This document shows positions 25,301 through 35,173 of a stretch of 64,000 bases of DNA, piece by piece; positions within the stretch are counted from its first letter, which is position 1; each line of letters opens with the position of its first letter. Under the pieces are notes generated by a model, which ran no database searches, had not been told where the DNA came from, and saw only the letters and a list, made by a program, of their open reading frames with translations. This DNA comes from Symsagittifera roscoffensis (Eukaryota; Xenacoelomorpha; Acoela; Convolutidae). The position numbers were made by a program, and so were the translations under genes. The stretch is taken from positions 25,051,020 through 25,115,019 of the forward strand of contig NC_087067.1 in the NCBI RefSeq assembly GCF_963678635.1, in the 5' to 3' direction.

Positions 25301-28300
25301 TATGTCTTTCTTTCCGCATGATTTTTAAGGGACTTTTTTCGCTGGGCAAGATCGACAGTGATTAGATAAATAATTGTGTCCGCAGAAATAGCATGGTTTC
25401 GACTCTCTTTTTTGTCGAATCATCAGAGTTGTTGTTGTTCTGAGCTCGGTCTACTCTTTTGCAGCTTTCTTAAATCGACTTTGTCTGTTCTTGTTTAATC
25501 TTCGAGTTCTGATTTGAGAATGAAATATGAGATGAAGAATTCTGGCCCATCTGCTTTTTGCAGTGTTGAAGAGGTAGCAGTGGACAATATTCGTAAAAAT
25601 CCTTGAATGTTGTATTGGCCAAATTGATGTGAGTGAAATTTTGTAGAAATCGTTTCTTACTTTCGGTTCCCATTGAAAAAAATTAACATTGATTTCACCC
25701 TTTGATCCGCCTCGTGGTAAAAAGAATTAGGTCCGATTTTTGGTCCCTTCTTGCGACATTCGTTTTGTCTGTTTTCCGAATTTCTGCTTGGTTGCGCTTA
25801 AAACGATTCTCAGCATCAGTGGCATATTCAGGTTCTCCAATCCTCTCTGCGTTCTGCTTCCGGAGGTAGGTCATCAAAGACTTGGCTGGTTCTGACAAAA
25901 AGTCATTTGGGTCACAATGTTCCCTGAGTGTAACCGCTAAAAAGAATTCACCGATCCATGTGTCCCGATTAAAAAGTGGGTCTGGAGTTGGTCTAGGCCA
26001 AAAAAATGGAACTCCCAAAAGATCTGAACGATCGTCGCGATTAAAAACTGCGGGTTTCGCCGTGGAATAATAAACCTACTAGGAATTTCTAACTAACTAA
26101 AACTAAAATAGAAGTTTGAATTCAATTGGTTATATATTGGTTTTGTTAATTCAAGATGATGATAACTGCTATCTTTCAACAACCATTTATAATTAGTAGC
26201 AAAAAGTTCGGACAGACAGAATTAATTAAAATGAGCAATCAGTGCTTTTCGACGCTTTTTTGCATGCAAAATCTGAAGCCCAACAACCTTGAATTTTTTG
26301 TCAGGCCAAATTCAAAATGCGAGATCGTCGATTATCCGATGATTATGCTAGCCTAATTTTTAAATACTGCTATGAGCATCCAGATTTTACTATAAAACAT
26401 TTCGACGCTTCGGATGCAATTGCCCGCCGTGGTTATAGGTTTTGAGCGAAACTCGGATCTACTTAACAATCCCCCTATTGTATCTACCAAAGAATCTCCA
26501 CCCCTGTAATTGAAAACAGTAATTTCGCACAAGAGCATTGTATGTAAATTCGGATTTCGCTGCATTCTTATTGGTCGACAGTTTGCTGCAAGTAACCTTA
26601 GTAACGATCTACTCCCATTTCTTGAAATGGGGATTAATAAGTAGATCCCGTAGTTCTGCTTTCTGAACTTTCGACGTTATGTTTATTTCAGTTTTAATTT
26701 TCGTTGATCTCTAGACAGTTGCTCTTTTTAATTAATTCTGTCTGTCCGAACTTTTTGCAACTCTCTATAACAGTGACACTTTTTGCATCGATTCATTTTA
26801 GCACATAGTCAAGTTCGAGATAACTGTCCCGACCTTGAACATCTGATCTAAATCAATCACACTTTAAACAAATCTAGCACTCACACATAGACTAGCAATA
26901 AGTCAGACAATACTAGGCTAGACAGCCGTCGCAGGTGGCTAGTAGATTTGGCAGGGGTGAACAAAAAGCATGAGTTGCCAAAAGCTCACAAAACAAACGC
27001 ATAATTTCCATCACCCAATCGCGATAAGATTATGGGAGAACAAGGTATAGTTTAATTGTGGCTGGCGCAGTGGTAATGAGGCTTGCTTAGCAATTATAAA
27101 ACCGTGGCTTCCAAATCACATTTGTGCTATCATTTGCAAGCTCAGTTCTTGTTTACGCCCTATAGCTTATTTACGTTACATAGTTTACCTCATTATCTTC
27201 ATTTTAATTAAGACATGATTGTCCCGCACTATGAGCATATTTTAATCAACAACAACTCTGATTCTTAAAAAAATTATCCCAAGGAGAAAAAATTGGTCTA
27301 TATGATTCAAATTCGAGCTTCATTTTATCTTCTTCAATGCGAAGATTTGCAAATTGACCAGTGTCTTACAGTTACTAATGCGATTGAAATTGTTGGTGAT
27401 GTACATGATTTTCACCTGCTTTCAAAATCTACCAAATTTATATTAACAAGTCACCAATAATTAGTCCAATTCAGAGCAAATCAAGCGTCTTTCTTTGTTG
27501 GTATGAAAACAAACTAAAGATATGAAGCTGCTCTAAACAATTGGTTTGTTTTCGTTTTCTGGCCTATTAACTTTTGACATGTGTTTTCATGTGTAAACAC
27601 TTGGTATTACGAAGATATTTTTCATAATAACAACATCAATTGTACCTCCTGATGTGATTGTAGTAAGACCATTAAATGACTCCTACTAACAGAGCATTAA
27701 AAACATTCTATGAGCTCATAAAAACATTCTATGACTATTTGTATTGTGACGTATTTCTTTAGAATAATGCAAGTAGGACGGCTTTTGGCACCAATTAATC
27801 AGAGCCATAAGTTTTCTTGACCGATATCCGTTCTTAGATTCCAATCACATTCATATATATTCAAGTACAGCCGTGTTTCCATAAAATCAATTGTAAAAGG
27901 GCATCTTGCGTGAGACGAAAAAACTTCAAGTAGTTCAAACAACTATCGGTTGACTTCTTATCAATATCCAACTGTTTGCCAAATCCCGCCTGCAAGGAAA
28001 TAGATCGCTCAAAATCGCCCACACTCAACACAAACATTTGATGGTAAGAAATGGTAAATGTTATACACTGCGTGTGGTGAAATAATTCAGACACAGAAGC
28101 AAGGAAAGATATGTTTGTCTAAGACACACAGCGAGTCAAGAGACAAAGCCTCCGAGTGTTATTTGAGCAAACATTGCGCAAATTGTTTGAACAACAATGT
28201 TTTCAATCTCCCTTGGATAAAAATTTGAAACACTTCCAGCCAATTTATCAAATGATTGGCAACAAAAAAATACTAAAACCAGCAGAAAATCCTTCGAATC

Positions 28301-31300
28301 CCCTAAGTATGAATTTTGACGTTATCGCCTTATCGGTAGACAACGCCTACGTTTAAATTTATCTCTAAACTGACAATTTAAACTCTTGAATCGTTTTCAG
28401 TATAGCAAATGACCTTCAAATTAAAAATCGCAAACAACTTTTTAGAGAAAAAATAAGTGTTCGTGGAATTGGCAATAATTTTTCTCATTATTTTCTCTTG
28501 TTTTGAAATATTGCTAACGCGTGAGTTGGGCCACCTACAATGCGATATGTTTTCGTGATCGGTTTTGGCTCGAAGTATCTAGAGAGCATTACAGAGACAA
28601 TTGAAGCGAAGTATACAGAGAGCATTGGAGTGTTAAAAAAGACCAAACAAAAGCCAAAATAAACACCAAAATTGAAAGAGACCGGGTTGCGAACCCCAAA
28701 TTACAGTTTTAACTAACAACAAATGTTTGCGATAAATCAAATGATCTCAATTTGAGAAACTCTGTTTCAAATGGGGGCTAAAAGTTTATACTTAACTGTC
28801 TGGCTGTGGAAAAACATCTCAAATTAGAGTACTTGTATACTCTATGATGGTAAATTTAAAACTCATTCGCGAAACACTTTGTTATTCTGTGTACTTTTAA
28901 AAGTCATAATTGAGAATGTTATCAAAGTCAAATGTAAAAAAAAAACTTCAGGTGAAGATCACAAAAATTTATCAAATCTTTACATTGAGTGATGAACAGA
29001 AACGAACCAATTAGATCTAATTTTAGCGAAAGGACAATTTTTCAGGATAATTGAGGCCCCACCAGAGTCACAACATATTTAGATATATTGCGAATCAAGA
29101 GATTTTGAGTCTCATGCAATAACCACTCAGCCACGCACGCTCAAACACTAGTCACGAATAACGCAGCTGCATATAATAAATTGTCAATGCCATTCAGCAA
29201 AAGTGGCACCAAATACAAATAGACACAGTTTAGCATGTACAAATTTGGAATATAACAAACTGAAGGCATCCACACTAACTTTGCATGGACCAAATCAGAA
29301 AGCATAAAGCCACATTATGTATATTATGCATTCAAAAAAATTGCAAGATAAATTGAGTTAGAAAATTTCTGAAATCGAGTTTTTATGATTGTCACATTGT
29401 TTAAAGCAAATAACTTTTTTCGGTTCATTTGATTAATTTAAAATGCATCAACTGTGTTAACGTACTACTATTCGAGTGTCAAAGCACATGCTATCAAAAA
29501 GTCGTCCCAAAAGTGGCGCCAATATTTGCGGTTTAGGTTAGAAATAAAGAAGATTCTTAATAATACACTAAGCTGACGCTAGTGTAAAAACCACGAATCC
29601 GAGAAAATAAGACACCTAGAAAAAAAACTAATGAATCTGCTAAGTGTACTCGGTACTTTGATTTGAATTTTAAGGAAATCTATCCTGTCATCCTGGAAAT
29701 GAAAGTAACTGCACGTAATTCTTACAAATTTGTAAGAATAGATGTTAACAGGAAAAAAAATGAAAAAACATTGCGCCAAACTGTGCCAATAATTAGTGCT
29801 TCTCGAATCATTAACACAGAGGCAAAGCTGCCAAAGAAAATCAAGCAAATTAAAAATGGTAATGGTCTTCGAAAGAAAATGACTTCTGCGGGAATCGAAC
29901 TTCAGTCATTTCAAGTACATAAGTCGACTGCCCTAAAAAAATGCGCCACTCACACTTACAATTTACATAGACCAAACTAGTCACTGATAAACTGGAAAAT
30001 GCATGCTATTAAGCTGCCAGTACTATGCAACAAACGTGCCACCAAAATGAAAACTTTTATTGGCGAGTTTAGTTGGAAAAAGTGAACTTCAATTATGACA
30101 CTATGCTCACTAGCTCGATTGGGCATTCGTAACATTGACATAACGCTTAAAAAACTGCTTTTTCAGTTTCCAATCCCTCGTCGAATTACCATTTTAAGTT
30201 GTTAGAAAAATGTTCATATGGCAATTTGCATGCAAGAAATATTGTACACAATGGAAAAACATACAAAATTAGCTCCACAGGAGTCTATGTCACGCCATCA
30301 ACTACCTACTGCATTGGAGTCTACTGTTTTTTTAATGCTGACCTACATGCGCATGCTATCATGTAAATACCAGCCACTAATTTTATTACGTTTTTATTGC
30401 AGTTTATAATATCAAAAGTCAATTAAAATAGAACTTCGTAAACCGAAATTTACTAAAAAAAATCGAAGGGGGCAGACAGGAACAGAGCCAAAACAAAACT
30501 TCAAAAACTTGAACAAAACTGAAAAAATTTGACTGACAAAAACTGGAAGAACAAAAACTAGACAACAATAAATAAAACTAGAGATGAACAATTTCAGCCT
30601 GTGAAAACGGTGAAAAAATTTTAGCACCCAGTTATAATACCAAATCTAGAATGAACAAAAGATCATACCTGCAAAGCAACTGGCAAAGTCACGAACCCAA
30701 AATCTAAACTAGTAATCTGCACCAAGACGCGATGCAGCTCTTTCACCGAGGCAGCTAGAGTGTACGAGTAGGAAGTATAGGCCTTCGGGTCATAGCGATC
30801 ATCGGCCGCTGCCAAAATGTATGGCCTTGCCAAGACTAGAAATTGTGAGAGACATTGTAAAGCTTGGACTTTAGACTTCATATTTCTGTCTCGCAACATG
30901 AGGTAGAAAAACGGATGCTGACTCGGAACGAAATCAGTGATGCTTTCGTCTGGAATAAATTGCCACCAGTACCCGAAAGTTAGCTTGTTTGGCGAGAACT
31001 TGAGCACTTCCAATAAGCAGTTCAGTGAAACAGTGCGCACTTTCTTGCACACACCTCCTAGCTTGGACAGGTCGCTATCGTGTTGTTTCTGTGAACATAA
31101 GAATTTTTGCGAATTTGATTCGGAAATAATAGAAAACTCCGATTTATGACTTCCTAAAAGCTCTCGAATATCTATGTAGTCTTCTTGTGGTGTAACTAAA
31201 TCTTTCTCTGTATCTGAGAACTGACTTGTGACCATCTCACTCTGTGTATTGTCGTCATCGCTCTCAAAATCTGAATCATTCGCAGTATCATTTCCAGCAC

Positions 31301-34132
31301 TCTTCTGATTTTTTATTTTCATTCTCAGCATATCTTGATTGAACGCAGTTTGTTGTGCCGAATTAGCTCCCAGTTTATTCATAATGCTCGTGTTCTTAAT
31401 CGGCTCAAGTGGCCTTTGAGGAAGGTCGTAGAAGCCTGGGAGTCCCAAAACCATGTAGTACCTGATTGATGCGAAAATGGAGCCCAAATTACGGGTAATT
31501 TCGCCCTTGTTGTACTGTGTTATTGAAGTTATTCCATCGAATGCGATCACGATCAGACGTAGATGAGATACCTGGAATAAACGAAACACTTTAACCCAAG
31601 AAAAAACGACTCAAGGTCACGTGACCTCTTTGGGGGAGGGCTTCTGTAGCGATTCTGCTTAGGCGTACATATATAGGATTTTCTAGGCTAAAAAGCGCTG
31701 ACTAGTATTAACGTGTACTGCTATCGGAAACGGCAAGCAACATGCTTTTTTATCTGATCAGAAAAAAAAAGAAACAGGCAGAAACATTTTTAAAAGAAAC
31801 CCATAAATTTAGCATGCAGATCAGTAAGAAAAGAAGCCAAAAGCATGGCAATATGAACAGGCTAACTGGTCTTGGAATCAAAAGCACATTCAATGATTCA
31901 TCTATTAACATAAAAACTAAGGGCTCATTAAGCTTTGAACTCGAAATAGGAAGGCGGATTTTTTATATATTAAAAATTTGAGCAAATAGCTTGAATCTGA
32001 TTAGCTGATAGTCAAAACCAACAGAAAAATAGCAACTAGCGATAGAGCAGTTTCTCTATTTTTGGACCTCATAAAAAGAAACAAAGAAAGAATGAATTTC
32101 TCCAGTATATGAAAACATCAAATTTTAAATATACAACATGACAGATTCTGAGACTTGGAGATGACAGATAACGGGATCCTAGGATCCACCACGGATCTGC
32201 CAATATGTTTGTTTTTTTTTTTTAAATTTTAAATTCTTTTTTTTATGTTTCGGTAGATTCGATTAGATACTTAAATTGTTGGTGACTGACACAGCTTTTC
32301 TTTCAGCATGGTTACTCTAGCTCAGTGGTCAGTGGTTGGATTAGTTATCGTTTATCGTTTTTTTTTTTTTTTTTTTTTCTAAGTATTTTGAAAACAAATT
32401 AGTGAGAAAAAATTTTTAAAAATCTAAAAAGTGCGATTTCTCGAAAACTAGCGGGTTCTGGAGGGTCATTTTTTTCCACCTAATTCGTAACCCTACGGGG
32501 GTTGTCCAGCAGCATTTAACCAACGGTTGTATTAGTTTTTTTTTTTTTTTATAATTCATAAATATATTTCACCAATTCGATATTTTGAATCAGATAAGTT
32601 TGGAAATTGTGGTAATAACGCGATATTTCCATAAAAGAACTATTTTCAATATCCACTGGGAGCAAGCCCAAGCTATTCATTTTATTATACAATTTGCATG
32701 CTCTATATCGTATCGAGAATCTTTCGATTTTACGTTTGCAAAGAGGTTCCAATAGTTAGTATTTGATGCCATGAACCTCTGGCAAATGTGTTTTAAAAAA
32801 AGTTGCAGGTTGTTAATACCACAGTTTGCATTGAAGAAAAAGTGTTCAACTTAATTCAATTGTTCAAACTGCCGTGCTTTGGTTCGATTTGTAACATTAG
32901 AATTCAATTTAAATATCATTTAGAAAAATTTATTTCAGCAAAAATCAAAGAGGAACTGGAAAAGCGTCAGACAATTAAGTATAAAAACTTGACTTATACA
33001 TTCACCTCGTCCAGATTTTGTTCTTTGGGCTGCGTGAGGCAGTCTAGGAGCACTCTCAAGATGGCAGACTGAGTATGCTCGTGAATGACTCCTCGGTCAC
33101 ACCTGATGGCTAAGTTGGAGAAGCACTGGTACGCCAGACGCTGGATGTTGAAATCCAGATGACTCTGACCTCCAATATACTAACAAAGAAAACAATTTTG
33201 TGAAACAGTTATAAAAAGCATATTTTGCTGAAACGTGCTGAACAATCCAACAAATAAATCATTCATGAAATCTGAAGAAATCCTAACTAAATTGGTTTTC
33301 TATTAAAAATAGACTCATAGTTTTCTCGTTCCTCAGAATTGATTGATTTTTTTTCTTCAAATTTATAAAAACCTTAAGTTCCAAATGGGCAGATCTATAC
33401 ATCAAATCAAACATCAAAAATTTCAAACAGGTTTTCTCGACACTGGGAAAGTTTTTTTTCGAAATTTGTTAATGTCGATCGAATCATGACTGAAAGGACT
33501 TTAATATGATATATCACTCAACACAGTCCGGTGATTATTTGTGGTACCTGATTTTGCGTGAAAAACAAAAAAACTAATACAAATTTCCTCCCGAATACAA
33601 AGTTCCTCCCCATTTTCAATGGTCGGAACAAAAATATCTTTAATACTTAACACATAAAAAAACTTACGCCCTTCAAAACAGCTGAGTCTCCCACAACTAA
33701 TATTTCTTTATGAGGGTCACTCATGGTCCCGGCTCCGTATAGAATGGCCCCTAGAGCCCTGAACAGATCATTCAGGAGCCTTTCGGGACTTGTTTTAATC
33801 CACTTCAAAATCTGACAAAGCGTGAAATCAAACGCCTTGCGGGACAGTCTAACTTGCAATTCATTCAGCGAAGTCTCGACAAAATGACAAAATTTCTGGA
33901 TGCTCGATTGAATCTCCGGATCTCGATTACCAAATTTGCCCGATTCGAAAGATGATTTTTTGTGTTTGTTCTCGGAACTAAATTCACGAATGAGTCGCAG
34001 AATGGTGTTTGAGAGGGTCTCGTAAGTTGTACTTGCACTCAGTTTCGTTTTGAGACACTTGTCCAGCATTTGGGGCAGCGAGTCTCCCATTCGCAGGTCA
34101 AATGGGTCATCGAACACGTCTCCACGACTCAT
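15610..34132 (-). CDS. HEATR6: HEAT repeat-containing protein 6 (nine exons, complete)
   Basis: The nine exons join in one continuous frame of 3609 nt (1202 residues plus stop), close to the length of human HEATR6 (about 1180). The product is an alpha-solenoid of HEAT/ARM repeats. Family function is poorly defined; the human gene is known as amplified in breast cancer (ABC1). Order along the protein: N-terminal HEAT region (1-213); an acidic Ser/Asp-rich linker (about 290-360); a DUF4042-like block (about 388-505) with the conserved GYWWQFIPDE motif at 413-422 (human GYWSAFIPD); a Gly/Ser-rich insert in exon 4; then C-terminal HEAT repeats including RSRACWTLANLSDN (human [13 protein letters not shown]) and VRWNACYAAG (human VRWNACYAMG). 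There is no signal peptide or membrane segment, so it is probably cytosolic or nuclear. Joins are 34132..33668, 33179..33006, 31571..30669, 22515..21930, 20431..20199, 19890..19698, 17764..17614, 16803..16648 and 16357..15610. A micro-exon could have been missed, but the phases agree at every join. Confidence 0.95.
16648..16803 (-). CDS. HEATR6: HEATR6 exon 8 (residues 902-954)
   Basis: The acceptor is GTTCTTCAG and the donor ATAG|GTGAGT. It encodes YVRSRACWTLANLSDNFIAL (human [20 protein letters not shown]) and ends with SCIKSSEDQDR (human SAIEASKDKDK). Both boundaries split a codon after two bases, consistent with the neighbouring exons. Confidence 0.92.
16829..17060 (+). repeat. Two palindromic-head fragments in HEATR6 intron 7
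   Basis: GAGACAAAGCAGAGCTTCGT followed by ACCACTTGCGATAC (16829) and GGCGAAGCGAAGCTTC followed by CTTGCGATACAAC (17008) are two fragments of the same head found at 6183 and 53035. The rest of intron 7 (to 17613) is AT-rich and shows nothing else. Confidence 0.5.
17614..17764 (-). CDS. HEATR6: HEATR6 exon 7 (residues 852-902)
   Basis: The acceptor is TTTTCAAAG and the donor AACAG|GTAAAT. It starts two bases into a codon and ends two bases into the next. The true frame gives HNVAGAALRALGSYIQFLP, matching human NRLVKAAASRALGVYVLFP. A longer open frame over the same bases is not the coding one. Confidence 0.9.
18908..19390 (+). repeat. Repeat family with palindromic head, copy in HEATR6 intron 6
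   Basis: It starts ACAGTGGCAAAGCTGCAGCT, containing the perfect palindrome GCAAAGCTGCAGCTTTGC (18915-18932). The body, from CTGAAGGTAACCACACTAAC through TTTTTCGGTTCA to CGAAAGTCAAAGC, matches 29200-29560. No coding capacity is seen. It fills part of intron 6; the remainder of that intron shows nothing else except a GATAGCCGGTTACTGTGCAA fragment near 18295. Confidence 0.5.
19698..19890 (-). CDS. HEATR6: HEATR6 exon 6 (residues 788-852)
   Basis: The acceptor is TTTTATATCAG and the donor ATAG|GTTAGG, leaving one base. The sequence VLDGPLTQLLK and later ACDCLAAI...LP.SRKMYCVTLMIG parallel human LNGPLPRALQ and ACDALSSI...LPNDRQMLCITVLLG. Confidence 0.9.
20199..20431 (-). CDS. HEATR6: HEATR6 exon 5 (residues 710-787)
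   Basis: The acceptor is CTTCTGTTTCAG; the first two bases complete the codon split from exon 4 (Glu). It begins EALKISAYNFVASLSVHYF, matching human [21 protein letters not shown]. The donor is ACAT|GTGAGT, phase 0. Confidence 0.9.
20690..21230 (+). repeat. TATA-bearing repeat family, copy 3 (HEATR6 intron 4)
   Basis: One of the fullest copies. It has a leading GCAGACAGTTGGAAAAGAGT, then TTTATGATTGACACTTTTTT, GATCACGTTTTTCGTGACC and ATCGCGACCTATATAAGAGT near 21155. It occupies much of intron 4; the rest of that intron (21231-21929) shows nothing recognisable. Confidence 0.55.
21930..22515 (-). CDS. HEATR6: HEATR6 exon 4 (residues 515-710)
   Basis: The acceptor is TTTAAG|GCG; the next upstream AG (CTTAAG|AAAT) would break the frame. 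The donor is CCAAG|GTAATG, leaving one nucleotide of a split codon. It contains TPYHKLRFGLLTRVV (human APYDRLKLSLLTKVW), then a Gly/Ser/Arg-rich, probably disordered insert longer than in human, then EECWAM, near human EPCWLI. The acceptor polypyrimidine tract is poor, so the exact start is the least certain boundary. Confidence 0.85.
23040..23112 (-). repeat. tRNA-derived SINE-like block (HEATR6 intron 3)
   Basis: On the minus strand CTCAGCCTAGAGATACTG and GCGTTTGAGTCCGGCC give box A and box B. CCGACAAACATTAGGCAGAC lies next to it (about 22953-22975), as in the composite repeats. Confidence 0.5.
23430..23700 (+). repeat. TATA-bearing repeat family, copy 4 (partial, HEATR6 intron 3)
   Basis: It matches from GATTGGAAAAGAGTAATGAA to TAGAAATCTTTCTCG, then is cut. 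About 90 bases downstream lies a 39-bp perfect direct duplication (23787-23866). Confidence 0.45.
24165..24620 (+). repeat. TATA-bearing repeat family, copy 5 (HEATR6 intron 3)
   Basis: It matches from ACAATTGGAAAAATCAATGG through TTTATAAATGACACGTTTTG and AGTTGATCACGTTTTTCG. It ends in a TATATATCTATAGGTATATA-rich stretch at the family's TATA position. Confidence 0.45.
25080..26060 (-). pseudogene. Degenerate Ty3/gypsy-like LTR retrotransposon gag fragment
   Basis: Minus-strand remnants inside HEATR6 intron 3. From 26018 down, an open piece contains TWIGEFFLAVTLREHCDP followed by a basic region; from 25673 down, a piece contains KKRFLQNF and TTFKDFYEYC. Both fit capsid-region patterns I recall from invertebrate gypsy-type gag proteins. 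Near 25400 a third piece carries a zinc-knuckle-like C-x2-C...H-C followed by CPAKK and a CGKK. The pieces lie in different frames with stops between them, so it is dead. No protease, reverse transcriptase or integrase follows; the element is 3'-truncated or eroded below 25080. No LTR pair was found by eye. Confidence 0.6.
26187..26770. mobile_element. 584-bp element with about 45-bp terminal inverted repeats (MITE-like)
   Basis: The 33-bp core of the left end (26199-26231) is exactly repeated in reverse complement at the right end (26726-26758), and the match extends with few mismatches to about 45 bp. The core includes AAAAAGTTCGGACAGACAG. No meaningful reading frame lies inside. Outside the right end the sequence reads inward CACTGTTATAG, similar in style to Tc1/mariner ends. 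It sits in HEATR6 intron 3, about 130 bases beyond the gag remnant. The Tc1/mariner assignment is a guess; the inverted repeats themselves are plain. Confidence 0.7.
27058..27135 (+). repeat. tRNA-like block (HEATR6 intron 3)
   Basis: GTGGCTGGCGCAGTGGTAAT fits a box A and CCGTGGCTTCCAAATC is a weak box B. It does not fold into a convincing tRNA; probably a decayed SINE head. Confidence 0.35.
29035..29150 (-). repeat. tRNA-derived SINE-like block, Ser/Leu-type head (HEATR6 intron 3)
   Basis: On the minus strand GCGTGGCTGAGTGGTTATTG is an excellent box A of class II (Ser/Leu) type, followed by GACTCAAAATCTCTTGATTC in the anticodon-arm position. The B box is decayed. Related blocks are at 37445-37525 and 40465-40535. 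Confidence 0.55.
29200..29570 (+). repeat. Second copy of the 18908-19390 repeat family (HEATR6 intron 3)
   Basis: It shares CTGAAGGCATCCACACTAAC, ATTATGCATTC, TTTTTTCGGTTCA and CGAGTGTCAAAGC with the first copy, at moderate divergence. Confidence 0.5.
29870..29960 (-). repeat. tRNA-derived SINE-like block (HEATR6 intron 3)
   Basis: On the minus strand GAGTGGCGCATTTTTTTAGG and GAAGTTCGATTCCCGC give a box A-like and a strong box B. An ACAGAGGCAAAGCTGCC head-like end lies about 55 bases away at 29815. Confidence 0.5.
30669..31571 (-). CDS. HEATR6: HEATR6 exon 3 (residues 214-514), DUF4042-like block
   Basis: The longest exon, 903 nt, phase 0 at both ends, with acceptor TTTATTCCAG and donor GCAG|GTATG. 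It carries GLPGFYDLP (human GLPGLNIEMP), an acidic low-complexity linker, then GYWWQFIPDE and SVKELHRVL (human SIRELHRCL). It ends so that joining to exon 4 recreates the human-like TVTQIIKCLANL segment. Confidence 0.93.
32212..32550 (+). repeat. T-rich tracts with a tRNA-like fragment (HEATR6 intron 2)
   Basis: Poly-T runs at 32212, 32359 (about 21 T) and 32537 flank CTCTAGCTCAGTGGTCAGTG (about 32320), which fits a tRNA box A. Probably a truncated tRNA-derived retroposon. The rest of intron 2 shows nothing recognisable. Confidence 0.4.
33006..33179 (-). CDS. HEATR6: HEATR6 exon 2 (residues 156-213)
   Basis: It has 58 codons, phase 0 at both ends. The acceptor is CTTTGTTAG and the donor GAG|GTGAAT. 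The peptide contains RLAYQCFSNLAIRC, matching human RRAAVHCMANLCLSV, and continues as one more HEAT repeat. Confidence 0.9.
33420..33640 (+). repeat. Dispersed repeat shared with 14420-14650 (HEATR6 intron 1)
   Basis: ATATATCACTCAA, GATTATTTGTGGTACCTGAT, TTTTGCGTGAAAA and CCGAATACAAAGTTCCTCCC are shared with 14500-14610. Related sequence in inverse orientation (GGGAGGAACTTTG) occurs near 12625, with further fragments near 9890, 34240, 41890 and 47390. Intron 1 otherwise shows nothing else. Confidence 0.5.
33668..34132 (-). CDS. HEATR6: HEATR6 exon 1 (coding residues 1-155)
   Basis: It starts at ATG 34132-34130, the first ATG after a strong acceptor-like site (TTAATTTTCAG) that ends 8 nt upstream. 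It ends at a C|GTAAGT donor in phase 0. Residues about 75-155 align with the human N-terminal HEAT region (a QVRLSRKAFDF stretch against human QVIVDEQHLDF, then a RALGAILYGAG stretch against QALAALVYCNG). The first 70 residues show little similarity to human. Confidence 0.9.
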
Positions 34133-34160
34133 TGCCTAACTGAAAATTAACTATTTTTCA
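34133..34160 (-). promoter_or_regulatory. 3' splice-acceptor-like site just upstream of the HEATR6 start codon
   Basis: On the minus strand GTTAATTTTCAG is followed by TTAGGCA and then the HEATR6 ATG. It is as good as the acceptors of the coding exons. It implies either a 5' UTR intron with a non-coding first exon further upstream, or a trans-splicing acceptor. Confidence 0.5.
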
Positions 34161-35121
34161 AATTCTTTGAACAACTCTCATTAAGAAGGACTGTCGAGGC
34201 ATTTCTAACATTTTTTGTGTTGCATTTTCTCGAAGACTGAGAGGAACTTTGGTTTCGAGTCGTTTTTTTAAGCTAAATTTGACTGTCTCGAGGAAAGCTC
34301 ACAGGGGGTCAAGTGTGGTATCATAATAAGCCTTTTTGGTCGTGATTCGGATCCTACAAATAAAATTTGAGAAATTGCTGTGTCGACAAAAATTGGCCTG
34401 ATTTTTTTCACAAGGCAACTGGCTATCCTTTTTAAGTCAAGCATCCAGAGACATAATTAAGAAGGTTAACTATTTAAGCCTAACTAGGCTATGACTTTCT
34501 TGCAAGAGCTCGTCTCGCAAATTGCATCCATCTGCACGCTCGAACTTCGAAGCAGCACATGATTGCTAGCAAGTTTTACGAACACTTGCTTAAGAATACC
34601 CCAATGTTGCCCCTTTTGCCCTCAAACTCTTAATACGATCCTATATAAAAACCAAAAACACTTAAACTTTATTTTGCTTAAATTTCACATGCATTTTCCG
34701 CATTAACTTTATTTTTCATTCAATCGGCTCACAAAAATACAAATTATTGTATTTTTGTACTTCTGTTACCTTAAAGCTTCAAGATCAAACCTTTCTCTAG
34801 AATCCTCTAAAGTTTCGTGTTACCTTCAGCAAAACAAATAGAGTAGATATTTGTCTCGTTACGGTCAACCAAAAAATAATAGTCAAAAATGTCACATTTG
34901 CCAAATTCAATCGATTTTATTGGCAAGGCAACAATTCGTCCGAAGCGACTACTAGTATGATTTACAAAAGTGACCATTCTTAGAGCGCTAGTTTTTGCAC
35001 CAAGCGACAATTATCAAATCAAGTATCTCCCAGTAGCGTTAGCAGCTAAACTTACTGCATCAATACACCGATTATTTAACTCGAAAAATCAAATTCCAAA
35101 ACGCGAAAATATCTGGCGGAT

Positions 35122-35173
35122 CAAGTTAACATATCCCCCCCCAAGGGCTTGGGGTGGGGAGGATGTTAACTTG
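35122..35173. repeat. Near-perfect 52-nt hairpin with a C-run/G-run stem
   Basis: CAAGTTAACATATCCCCCCC followed by CAAG pairs with CTTGGGGTGGGGAGG followed by ATGTTAACTTG around a very short loop. It stands out in an AT-rich intergenic region upstream of HEATR6. Function is unknown; no gene is adjacent. Confidence 0.75.

Noticed and set aside
27058-27135. Functional tRNA gene
   Set aside because: The B box is poor and I cannot form acceptor and anticodon stems; it is better read as a decayed tRNA-derived repeat.
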